A stretch of 64,000 bases of DNA from Clytia hemisphaerica (lineage: Eukaryota; Cnidaria; Hydrozoa; Leptothecata; Clytiidae): assembly GCA_902728285.1 (NCBI GenBank), contig CACVBU010000178.1, positions 1,302,001 through 1,366,000 on the forward strand, written 5' to 3'. Both the position numbers and the translations under genes were made by a program. Below, one piece after another: positions 42,101-52,881 of this stretch. Every line of letters starts with the position of its first letter. The first letter of the stretch is position 1. Under the pieces are notes generated by a model. It was not told where the DNA came from. It worked only from the letters and a program-made list of their open reading frames with translations, and did no database searches.

Positions 42101-42475
42101 GGATTCCAGGCTTTTATTTAAAATATTCTAGGCTACGTCATATCTTCCTTCGTTTCGATCGTAAGTCTCCTACTCTTCGGGTTATGCGCACTGATCTTGT
42201 TTTGAATATTGAATTTCTCCGGATACATTGCATGCGCACTAGAGAGTTTCGAAACCTTAGCCAATCAGCTGTGTTTTAAACATTTTTTTTATTTTAAACC
42301 TCTATTGATAAACTTCTTTTGTTTAAAATTTCTATTATGTTTAATCCTATTTCCTATTTTAAAAGCGATTTCCCGATGGGGGTCACTAGTGGCCGCCCAT
42401 AGCAGTGCCTATAAACCAAGAGTAAGGCGTAAAAGCCTGGAGCTGTCTATTATGGAGTCTGCTAAATCACGGGCC

Positions 42476-42677
42476 TTACGCGCCCTATATTTTGAACACG
42501 CGCCCACGCGCCTCGCGCGCCTCGCGCGCCTTGCTTTTTCACGCGCCCAAATTTTTTTCACGCGCCCTTAACTTTTCACGCGCCCATATTTTTCACGTGT
42601 CTTAATTTTTTTCACGCGCCCTTAACTTTTCACGCGCCCCTATTTTTTCACGCGCCCTTAAAATTTTCACGCGCTTA
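42476..42677. repeat. CACGCGCCC tandem repeat
   Basis: About eleven copies of CACGCGCC(C) joined by T/A-rich spacers of 8-14 bases. The left end condenses to direct GCGCGCCTC units. It is a CpG-rich spot in an AT-rich region. Confidence 0.75.
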
Positions 42678-43625
42678 TAATTTAATTGCTTTTTGGCCCA
42701 TTCTCACCTTGAAAACAAAAAGATGTACATCTCCTTTTTCTAAGCGTTGTGAATCAATAATATCTGGGTTGTTCTAGATTTTATCTTAAGATTTTCCAAA
42801 ATTTTCGGTTTTCCAAATTTATTCCATTTACATAAGGGGGTTGCCACTTAAGGGGGTTTTTGCAGTAAATAAAAGTAAATAAAATACGCCACTGTCCACC
42901 TGTCCATGCAAATGGTGCAGAGCTTCTTGATAAAGTTTTTTGTAAGCAGACAAAACATTAGACTATACACGTGTCTTATATTTTGTTCTTTCATTTTGAG
43001 CTACGAAATTTTCTGACTCGTCTATTATGTAGACTAAAATATTCTTGATATGTTGCTTTATTCACTTATGTCTCAACAGGGGTTTAAAATCATATAATTT
43101 TAATTTTGTGATGCCCTTGACCTAAGCTGAACATTTTTTCACTATTGGAAACTGGTTAAATCCAGTAAGAAATATTTCCCTGTCTTGTCCCCAGCCTTTT
43201 TACGAGAATATTTCCTTTTTATTACTTGTTGTGAACAAAGGGTTAATCTTTCTCGATAACTTACACACAAAATGATAATTAATGTCTACTTAGCTCCTCC
43301 TTTTTTAACAGATTGTAATATCGCAAAATTACGAGTTTCGTAATATAATAACCTGAGATCTACGGACCGAGAACACATATAATGAGTTTATAGAGCCCGT
43401 CACAGAAAACCTCAGTGGCGGTGCAGCGCAACGCATAGAATTATTTGGCCTTTGTCCAGTCAAAGACTAAAGGATCCTATCCTGCCCTATCTTAAACATA
43501 AAGCTGCTAAGAGCTGGTAGTTTTTAGACTCGACTTTTATTGTATTTTTTGGTACTTTAGACCTCAAATTTTTATTATCATGTACCAAATTCAAACTATC
43601 AAAAGTTATTCCTCTAAATACACGT

Positions 43626-43757
43626 ATTTACTTTTTTTATGAGAACATTAAGGGATTTTTAATGAGAACATTTAAGGCATTGCGGGCTCTTAAAAGTTGA
43701 GAACATCTGAAGGCCTCAAAAACTTTGGATGTACTTATAAATTTTGAAAACGTGTAT
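43626..43757. repeat. Short GAGAACAT-variant MITE
   Basis: Begins ACTTTTTTTATGAGAACATT, ends GAAAACGTGTAT. The inner motif is GAGAACAT, a third variant of the TAAGAAC type. Confidence 0.5.
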
Positions 43758-44303
43758 ATGTTTTACTAACAGCTAATCTGGAAAGAAATTTACTCGTAAA
43801 CATATATTTCTCAGTTGCTAGGTGTGTTCTGATTTACTTGGGTGGCCACCGCACAATTATTAGAAAAATTCTTTAAAAAGTAAAAAGTTTAACCATCATA
43901 ATCATTATGTAGTACTGGGTTATAACAAGATGTGGTTTTTTAGAAGAACTTAGAAATCGAATGAGTTAATATATCAATCAATTGTAGCTTATTTACTGTT
44001 TATTGAATAGCGCTTTTTTTTCTCAAGCATTCTTTAACAAATAATTCCGATAATTTTTCTTATCGCTGAAGTTGTGAAAAATAAATTTTTCTTCTTTTGC
44101 GCTTTTTTCTGATTCATAAACGGCTTGGCGACTCACTGTCGCCATGTTACATTGCAGAAAATAAGTCTTATTTGCTGCCAATCGTGTTATAGACAGTTAC
44201 GGTCATGTCTTTTTCAATGTTGCTAGTCGGCAGAGTTATACACGTTTACATGGGCATATGGGTTATAATATAATTCCGATGAGATGGTAGCCAATATAAA
44301 CCA

Positions 44304-44580
44304 CTGACCTTTATATATCCCTGGACCAAAGCTATATCCGCCATCTTTGACCGAAGTTTTTTTGAAAGTTGGTACCCGCAAAAAAGCCATTATAGTTTTT
44401 GAAACTTTGCCTAACGACAAACGGCGCTACATCATTAGTGTACAAGCGAAACTAGATCTAGCGCTCTCTCCACGAGTACCGATTTCAGAAAAAGCTCCGA
44501 TCATAATATTTTGCTTGACCGGCATTGAGAAACTTGGTCCAGGGATATATAAAGGACAGTGATATATAAAGGTCAGTGAT
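44304..44580. mobile_element. MITE with CACTGACCTTTATATATCC ends, copy 1
   Basis: Inverted ends CACTGACCTTTATATATCC and TGGTCCAGGGATATATAAAG with the tail GGTCAGTG. It includes GGTACCCG and GGCGCTACATCATTAG, which also occur at 45856-46435. Confidence 0.7.
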
Positions 44581-44932
44581 TATAACTGATAAAAATGATT
44601 ATTTCTGTTTTTACGCACTCATTAATCGACAAATTAAACTGCGAACATTTCTATGAAGATTTTTTTGCTAAAAAGTAAAATTGAATTCAAAATGAGTGAA
44701 ATGATAATGAAATTGTATTTATACAAAAAGATGTAAAGTAAAAAAATAAAATTAGGCAAAAATAAAAAGATTTAGTGTTTCCGGAATGCTGGTGAAGGAA
44801 AAAAGCTCTCATGTGACCGGCCGGAAAATTTTGTTGTTGCTATTTTTGATAACTTAAGATCATTGAAATAAAACTTTCTAAAAAGCTATCCTTAAATTAT
44901 AATTTTGAAAAATTTGTATTTGTACTTTTGTT

Positions 44933-44938
44933 TTTATT
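44933..44938 (-). terminator. Polyadenylation hexamer overlapping the stop codon
   Basis: AATAAA on the minus strand overlaps the TAA at 44934-44936. If used, the 3' UTR would be only 10-30 bases. No other exact hexamer was noted nearby. Confidence 0.35.
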
Positions 44939-47006
44939 TACCACCATCAGCTGGTCTACCGTTATTTGCATACTTTTTGCAGATTTCCGGAATACGGAAT
45001 TGATTAACATCAGGTTTGCCAGTATAAAAATAATGATATCGCAACTCTAAACTTGTTGTTGTTTTGGAAATCGGACTTCCTTGTTGGAACCTTCGAAAGG
45101 AGACTGGAACATAGGGTTGTGTGAAATGTGTCTTTCCAAAGCGCCATCGTTTCTCAGTGAAACCGCCTTGCGGGAAACTAGGGCCGTTACGTAGAACGTA
45201 TTCGTCTTTACGTGAAGAATCTTTTACGGCGAAGCGTCGTAAATCGTAGAATGTGATTGCTTCGTTTATGGTGACAGTGGATTGTGTGCATAGTTGATTG
45301 ATTACTTGTTCTTGAGGTGAACTCTCGTTGAAGCGTTGAGTGAAAGTGTACTGAAAAATTATTGACTAAGCATAAGAGGTTTTGTAGATGGATGATTTTT
45401 ACTTCTCAAAGAACACGGATAATCTTTATATACCTTTCTCGACAAACGCAACCTCGTTTAATAGTGATAAACGAGGGAGTCCTAATAAAATCTAGCCTGT
45501 TAGACGAAAACCGCTTTTTTATCGTGATTTAACAGAGAAAAAATTTGGTTTGTGGGAAGGTACTGGCTAAATAAAACCTGGATATTTCACCAGTTTGGAA
45601 GGCTTCGGAAGTTTGAAGTGACGTCAAAAATCTTTGGAAAACCTTTGCTACAAACATTCGAAAAAGACGCAAAATGAAACAGACGTCACAATGAAGAAAT
45701 ATAGCTTTGACGCCGAGTATAGGCTACAGTAGTAAAACCCAGGGAACCTAGTACAACCTGGAATACTTCAGTATAGTTCATAAATACGTTCTGAGCATTC
45801 TCGTTTGAGTATCTTAAAAGCTTTTCTGTGCTTCAATATCTTGACTATTGTCACTGACCTTTATATATCCCTGGACCAAGCTATATCCGCTATCTTTGAT
45901 CGAAGTTTTTTTTGAATTGGTACCCGTAAAGAAGCCATTGCAGTGTTAAAAATTAACGTCTAACCACAGATATCTAAGCCCGAAGGGCTAGATTTGCAGC
46001 TTTAAGCTTTCTCCAGCAAAAAAAAGTGAAGCTAAAATTTGACTTTTTAAATTTCGTGCCGATGGATAGGATCTAGCATTTTGATTGTTTTCGGAGCGCG
46101 ATATCAAAAAAATTAGGCGGCAAACGCTATTTCACATCTCTCAAACCGGTGAAATTGCATATTTTAGTCACGTGACTCTGGTAGGAAATCCTTCCACAGA
46201 TGAGCTTCACTTTTTGAACAAAGCTGCAAATCTAGCCCTTCGGGCTTTACAGATATCTGTGCGTCTAACGGCGCTACATCATCAAAATTTTTCGAGGAAA
46301 AGTAGATCTAGTGTGCTCTCGATGCATTTGATTACACCGCTATTGATAAGGATACCACTTTTCAAAAAACTCCAATCAAAGATTTTGCTTCGCCGGGATT
46401 GAGAAATTTGGTCCAGGGTATATAAAGGTGAGTGACTATTGTGAATAAGTGGTTTTGAACACTGAATGGTAGCCAGCTTACTGCATGATAAAAAACAGTC
46501 GGCGAAAATACGTCAAATCTTACCAGAACGAAGATGCCATCCTTCCTGATCGTGATTCGTGATTGTCTTTCGAATTCTTTCCCATTCATTCGTTTACGTG
46601 ACACTAAAACTCTTTGTTTCTCATCACCTTCTGTGGAGTCCATCCAAATAGCACCGGAGAGAATCTCCCGGTTGAATCCTTGCGGGAATGAAGTGTTTAC
46701 AACTCCATTGAAACTGACTGTAAAGTCTGACGGCACCTGCTGCGACGTGAAATGAGACCGGTCCACACAAAATGGCTTACCATCAGAACATTTTCGATCA
46801 AACCCACATGAACAGATTTGTTTGGGTCCGCATGCGCTGAAAGCACCGAAAGAGTCAGTTCCGTCACATTCGTAATATCCAATCAGATTTTGTTCCTCAC
46901 AAACGACTCCTTTACCAAAGAAATCGCATCTTCTCGGTTCTGATACAGCGCATGCGTAAAAAATAAGACACGCAAAAATAGTCAGCGTGAAGTGTTTGCC
47001 CATCAT
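44934..47006 (-). CDS. Secreted Cys-rich protein of unknown family, 299 aa
   Basis: Two exons, 47006-46524 and 45350-44934, join in phase 0 (900 nt including stop). The first 20 or so residues (HFTLTIFACLIFYACAVS) are a clear signal peptide. Residues about 25-85 hold ten or more cysteines in a compact domain (CDFFGKGVVC, GYYECDGTD, QICSCGFDRKC). The rest (FTVSFNG, GAIWMDS, VTINEAITFYDLRRF) looks like a beta-rich domain and recalls LolA- or ependymin-like lipid-binding folds, only loosely. The C-terminus GRPADGGK is basic. I do not recognise the family. The intron contains a nested pair of transposons. A good TATA box precedes the start. Confidence 0.85.
45856..46435. mobile_element. CACTGACCTTTATATATCC MITE, copy 2, split by another element
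   Basis: Ends match the copy at 44304. Flanks allow a CTATTG duplication on both sides. It is interrupted at 45965-46261 by a different element. Confidence 0.75.
45965..46261. mobile_element. hAT-like MITE nested in another MITE
   Basis: Ends CACAGATATCT..AAGCCCGAAGGGCTAGA are inverted repeats. The 8-bp duplication CGTCTAAC stands at 45957-45964 and 46262-46269. An 8-bp duplication is characteristic of hAT transposition. The interior AAAGTGAAGC/GAGCTTCACTTTTTG pair forms a second inverted repeat. Confidence 0.85.
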
Positions 47007-47076
47007 TGTTGCTACCTCTGATCAAAATTCCCAGCCCTTTGATTATATGTCCTACTTTCTGCAGAATTCGTCTCCC

Positions 47077-47084
47077 TTTTTATA
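47077..47084 (-). promoter_or_regulatory. TATA box of the secreted protein gene
   Basis: The minus strand reads TGTATAAAAAGGG, 71 bases before the ATG at 47006. That leaves a start site about 30 bases downstream and a 40-base leader, a normal arrangement. Confidence 0.6.
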
Positions 47085-47099
47085 CACCCATCAGGAAGT

Positions 47100-48240
47100 T
47101 CGGAAATTGCCGTCCAATTTCCAATTTAGTTATTTCTTGATTACATTTTTGCAAATAGGAAATTACTTAATTTGCTTGTAATTTTAACTAACCAGTTTAG
47201 ACAAGATGTTGATCACTTTTTAATTTGTTACCATTTGAAATTCTTGTTCATTACTTGTGGAGCTTAAAATCGATAAACATCTGTTTTAAATACGTGCAAC
47301 ATGATGGGAAATGTTTAAAGGGAGGGTAGCAATCAACTAATCTTTTAGTGTTCATGGTTACTCAGGCTAATCTTGTTTTTTTTTTTCCTCATTTCCACTT
47401 GTTCACTTGGAAGGGTGTGGGAAAGCGCATTAAAATCATGCAAGCTTTATTTAAAAACCGCTCGAATAGGTTTTGACTGAGATCAAATTTATCACTTAAG
47501 GCTCCCACTTAACCCTTTAAGTGCCAATGTCGTATATATCAGACATGGGCTATGTAGCTGTAATGCCCAGTTTGAGTTAGAAATCGTCATTTTTAGTCTA
47601 ACTGGTAGGAATTGGATTGTGCTTCATGGTCAAGCAAAATTAAAATCAAAAGTGAATCTTTCTAGTGAGATTTTAAGCCAAAAAGTTAAAAAAATGTAAA
47701 AATTTGACAAAAATCCACTTTTTAAGATTTTGTTTATTTAACAATAAGTAGTTAAATCGTAGTTTAATTTTAAATCGTCTAAATCACTTATTCCGCCTGC
47801 GGTACTACCGGGGCGTCCCGCCTGCAAGTAGCCTTACTTCTCACTTGGTTCCGTGCGATATTGGCTATACTCTCAAAGCACAAACAAGGTTTAAGATGGC
47901 GGTGTTCAAGTCCCAGAAATTTTTTATTGTGCTTCAAGAATCGTATTATATCCTTCGCTATCGATTCGAAAACATCATGTAATTGAGAGCAGTGGATACT
48001 TTGAGCATGGAAGTTCGTAGAGAGTAAAGTATTTTGTGCATTGGACCGTTTACTTTGCACAATAAGACACTGTTTTGTAGTGCAGTATAATGGGCTTTAA
48101 CAATCTCGTATTCATGTTGAAACGAGTTGAGTATGGGCTTTGTGGTGTCCTGTTGTAACGGATTTTTTGTCAAAGCGTTACAGAAGAAATTTTGTTAGAA
48201 ATACATGAGACACCAACCAATGAGATGCCAAATGACATGC
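47100..48240. other. Intergenic stretch with no supported gene
   Basis: AT-rich sequence with two overlapping minus-strand frames near 47788-48173 that lack a start context, splice sites or a recognisable domain. I found no repeat with clear ends. Confidence 0.35.
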
Positions 48241-48244
48241 TGAA

Positions 48245-48452
48245 ATGGCTAGGGAGATTGTCGCTGCTGGGCGTGGTGGGATGTTGGCCTAGGAGATTGT
48301 CGCTGGAGATGCTGAGATGTTGGTCAAGGTGATTGCCGTTGGATATGCTGGGATGTTGGCCAAGGTGATTGCCGCTGGATGCCGGGATGTTGGTCAAGGT
48401 GATTGCCGCTGGATATGCTGGGATGTTGGCCAAGGCGATTGCCGCTGGGGTG
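48245..48452. repeat. Minisatellite of 33-36 base units
   Basis: GGGATGTTGG(C/T)CAAGGTGATT followed by GCCGCTGGAT(AT) repeats about five times; units alternate between 36 and 33 bases. Confidence 0.85.
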
Positions 48453-49140
48453 GTGTTTCGAGAGAGTATACTTAGAAATAGCTGTCTTGAAGACGGAACT
48501 GATGACCTACATGTTAGTTTGGTCTAACTAAAACTTATCACACCTGACCACTTAACCTATTCTCAAATATTGCATCATTGCATGTTCACTTTGACATTTT
48601 GAAAAATGTTCTTGTGTAAGGAGAGATAGATATTTCAAAGTACTCATAAAAAAAACAACAACACATGTTTGAAACTTCAATTCAGCTGGGTGGATTTTAT
48701 TATGAGATTCGACAAGAGGATAAGAATTCGTGGCTCAGGCAGAGCTCAAAGACTCTCCTTTACATCTAATTTACAATATAATCTTACACTGAGGCCCCCT
48801 TTTGGTTTGGATTAAGGTCATTAAGAGGTTAAATATACTTATAATATACTATTATAGTTATTTGATTATATATTAACTTAGTTTCTGATTTATATTTATA
48901 ACTAACTATATTGACTGAGTGTATAGCATAGTCATGAATTTCTATCTAGAGGCTAGAATGAAGAGGCAGTTAACATAAAGGGTCAACAACAAGTAATCAA
49001 AATTTTATACAGACAAGTAGTGTATCTAGAGTATTTGTTGATCAACTAGAATTTTCTTCTTCAGAAGAGGCTGGTTTAAATGTACAGAAGGTGAGTCAAG
49101 GCAGAAGATTGACAAAAGCCAATACAACTCGAGTAGAATA

Positions 49141-49403
49141 ATACACGTTTTTTTTTTTATAAGAACGTCAAAAATTTTCGAAGCCTTCGGATGTTCTTAG
49201 TTTTTTAGATTTGAAGCCTAAAAATGTTCTTAAAATGTTCTTATTTTCAGCATTTTTTGAGCATTTTGATGTAATTTCTTAAGCAAATGCATGTTTTTAA
49301 GTCTCCAAAGCCTTAGAATGTTCTTAGAATGTTCTTAAATTTTTGGGCCTCGAAGCCTTATGTTCTTATATAGTTTGTTCTTATAAAAAAAAAAACGTGT
49401 ATA
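49141..49403. mobile_element. GTTCTTA-variant MITE, well preserved
   Basis: Ends ACACGTTTTTTTTTTTATAA and its complement flanked by TA. GTTCTTA or TGTTCTTA occurs about ten times, and GAAGCCTTCGGATG and GAAGCCTTATG mark the two halves. Confidence 0.75.
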
Positions 49404-49707
49404 TGGAAAACCAGGAAATCAGTGTTTTTGTTTTAAAGGGTGACAATTTAGTTGAATAAAGCTTGGGCTATTCCAGACCAAAGTATACACATCGACCAAC
49501 ATTAACAGGCATAAAATGAGAGTTTAAGGGAAAGTTCCGTTTATTTACGCATCCTGCAAAATCAGTTTTTTTTTTTTTTTCTGCAGTAAAATTGAATCTT
49601 GGAAAATCATGAAATTAGTTCTTGGTTAATTCAAAGGCTAGGCCAGTGGCACTCCAGATGTTACAATAAATACGAGAGCTTTGTGAGTGTGTTATGTGTG
49701 TTTATGT

Positions 49708-50262
49708 CCCAGGTCGGGTCCAACTCAAGGGGAGTCACTTCTTTGAGGGAATTTCGAACGGCGGTTCGGTTCTCTCAGAAACCTCGACGGCGGTCGGGTT
49801 TCAACCCTAAAAGTGTCTCAGGTCGGGTCCTACTCAAGGGGAGTCACTTCTTTGAGGGAATTTCAGACGGCGGTTTGGTTCTCTCAGAAACCTTGACGGC
49901 GGTCGGGTTTCAACCCTAAAAGTGTCTCAGGTCGGGTCCTACTCAAGGGGAGTCACTTCTTTGAGGGAATTTCAGACGGCGGTTTGGTTCTCTCTCAGAA
50001 ACCTTGACGGCGGTCGGGTTTCAACCCTAAAAGTGTCTCAGGTCGGGTCCTACTCAAAGGGAGTCACTTCTTTGAGGGAATTTCGAACGGCGGTTCGGTT
50101 CTCTCAGAAACCTCGACGGCGGTCGGGTTTCAACCCTAAAAGTGTCTCAGGTCGGGTCCTACTCAAGGGGAGTCACTTCTTTGAGGGAATTTCGAGCGGC
50201 GGCGGTTCGGTTCTCTCAGAAACCTTGACGGCGGTCGGGTTTCAACCCTAAAAGTGACTCTG
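49708..50262. repeat. Five-unit minisatellite of about 110 bases
   Basis: Units begin CAGGTCGGGTCCTACTCAAG at about 49710, 49819, 49929, 50039 and 50147 and contain GACGGCGGTCGGGTTTCAAC. Units are nearly identical. Open frames across it are produced by the repeat and do not mark a gene. Confidence 0.9.
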
Positions 50263-52880
50263 AGGGCGATGTGTGAGTGTATTGTGTGATATAGGTTTTA
50301 TCGTTTCCTAGGGATTTTTCTAAGATTTTTAAGTTACATTCATTGTATTACTTTAGACTGGAATTATTTAATTGAAATTTTAAGGGAATTTAGGGGTACC
50401 TGGTTCCCAGATAGCTAGGTGGTAGTTGGGTTTCAGCCCTCAATATGGTGGGCTGGAAATCTGGCAAGATCATCATAGTTTGTATTATATCGCAGGCTGA
50501 GTTCGTTTTCTAATAGACTATGACAGGTAGTTGCTTGGCTCACGTGGTACAGGGCAAGTTTTTTTCGTCACTACCTCTCACAACGCTCAGTGCTTTGGCG
50601 TGATGCAGGCACAAGTTATTTATTTTTTTGTGTTTTTCTTTTTCTGTAACTTCTTCATTTTTAATGGTACTAGGTTATTGGCAAGTAAGAATATCAATAG
50701 AACTACCAGTAGCTAGATAGTTGTATATAGTCGTTTAATTAATTTAGATTTCATCATATTTAGGATTTATCATATTTTTTTATTGGTTATTTCCTCCCTT
50801 TTATTGTTACGTTGTCTGGTCAGTCTGCAACCATTGTCTTGTTTTGGGGATACCTTCGGTTGGGACTAAATTTTCCCCAAAACTGATTATGGGTTAGCCA
50901 AATATGTGAACGCCAAACTTAATTGAAAAATGTCTCAATCTATTCTACTCCCCTCCAAACAGATGAACGAATTTGGAAATTAAATGACCGGTTTTTGACT
51001 ATTTTTGGTCAACAAGTGATCCAAGAACCTCCAAATTTGGCCCAGCTTTACTTGGTGCTGTCTTCCAGCGAATTAGTTTGGAGTTTTACTACTGGACACT
51101 TTTCTATCATTCAGGCAGGTCCGCGCAGCCGTGGTCGCAAAATTACTAGCTTTAAATTTTAATTGAAATGTCTTTATGTCACAATCATTACTTTAATTTA
51201 CCAAACCTTCTTTATCAACATCCAATTTTTGACAGCCTATTTAATGATAACTGATTCAGCATCAATTGCGAGTGCACCTGGGAATGTTTAAGGGATCATT
51301 AACTGAAAACGTTGCAAAGCCTTTTTTGACAATTATATGATACAGGAAAACTTGTCTCGTGATTAGAATCCCCGCTCCTTCCAATAGCCTAGCCGGCTGG
51401 CCGTGGACCCTGTAAATACAATCGAAAATACTGTTTAAAAGTCCAAATTTACTTGCCTACTTTCGTAAAGAATCGACTCTATAAACTTTAGTATGAACTT
51501 TCTTTTAGACTTTTGTCTAAAAACTTTAGGGTTATTTATCATTTTAAATCGAGTCAAACGGTTGTAATCAGTTGTAAACAAAATGGAGTCTGTCAGCACA
51601 AAGTAATGTTTGTTCGTTTGTTGTTCATTAAAAGGACTAGTTATCGCATGACTTCGAGTGTAATACGACAAATATTTTACGGGTTCTGAGATTTTTCCGT
51701 AATGTTTTTTCCGAGCTTTTAGGCGAAAAAAAAATCCCGGAAAATCTTCGAACGAGTACGACAAGTAATAGTACTAATATACCTACCAACATATAACCAA
51801 CAAGAGATTTTTGGTAAATAATCTTCGGGATTATTTGTCTGTCACCACTATTCATCATGGTATCTGTGTCTCGTATGCACAGAACTAGCGGTGACTGGAC
51901 AGCTCTAAGCGTTCCAACTTGAAAAAGGAGGAATTCCTACTTCATTCCCCAGTGAGGAGGGCTCATATCATCAATCTTCAGGATTTGAAATTGCTACAAT
52001 TTTATTTAAAAATACTGTCGGTAAGCCGGATGAGGAAAAAAAAGTTTAAACTTCGTGTCTACTGAAAATTACGTGAAAATTTGCCCTGCAAAATGCCATA
52101 CATTCTGACGATTCTTAAAAGTCTTCGACAAAAGGTGGGTGCCAACGACGAAATCAGTTCCACAAAAAATGCTTGAAAGCTCTATAGTAACAGCAACAGA
52201 CAATTGAAATTTATAAGAAAGATATTCTCTGATTTGTTCCAGACGAACGTGGAATCAGGACCATGCAACCTAGTAAGGTTGGGTTTAGGTTGGCCTAGGA
52301 TGTGGTCTGTTAGAGTGTGGTCGGCTATCGTTCGGCTATTTTTAAACAAATGAAAGAGCCATCCTTGTTGGGAAGATTGTAGCTCTCAAGATGGCGTGTA
52401 TTTCTGCATGTATACCCGTGCCTTAAAAAGCTGAATAAAATTTTCCGGTGATCTTTTTTGTCAAATCTACTTTTCCTTTTTTTCCTTATCAACAACCAAT
52501 ATTTCACAGCCTTCTTAACGAGAGCTGATTGATGTAGCTACATGGCGAATCCACCCGGACACTAAGGCGCTCTTTACAATAGCGTGATGAAAAATTGTAG
52601 ATATATAGAGTACATATATGAATAACTTTAAATTTGAAATTTGATAAAGATTACAATCAAGCAAAACCCAATGATTCACTCAACTGAAAATTTTAACTCT
52701 AACTGGCCACTTGCCATTGGAAATTTTCGGAATGTTAAAGTGGCATTCGAAAAGATGCGAAATTTGGAGTATAAAATAAATCCCGTTAGGTCATCGTTAT
52801 AACAAACTTAATCCTCCAGTAATTTTTCTCTCTGATAACTTTAACACCTTTGATGGTATAAGTAAATTCACCTAACAAAC
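50263..52880. other. Intergenic stretch with little recognisable content
   Basis: One minus-strand frame at 51637-51858 could begin a short membrane protein (LVGYMLVGILVLLLVVLV), but no partner exon was found. No repeat with clear ends was seen. Confidence 0.3.
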
Positions 52881-52881
52881 T

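Noticed and set aside
42209..42571. 120-codon plus-strand frame into the CACGCGCCC array
   Set aside because: Its second half is the tandem repeat read as Arg/Ala-rich sequence, with no further support.
49599..50251. Two open plus-strand frames over the 110-base minisatellite
   Set aside because: The frame switches between units, and no start, splice or domain evidence is present.
51637..51858. Possible short membrane protein
   Set aside because: One hydrophobic stretch in an AT-rich frame, no partner exon, no context. Left as unsupported.
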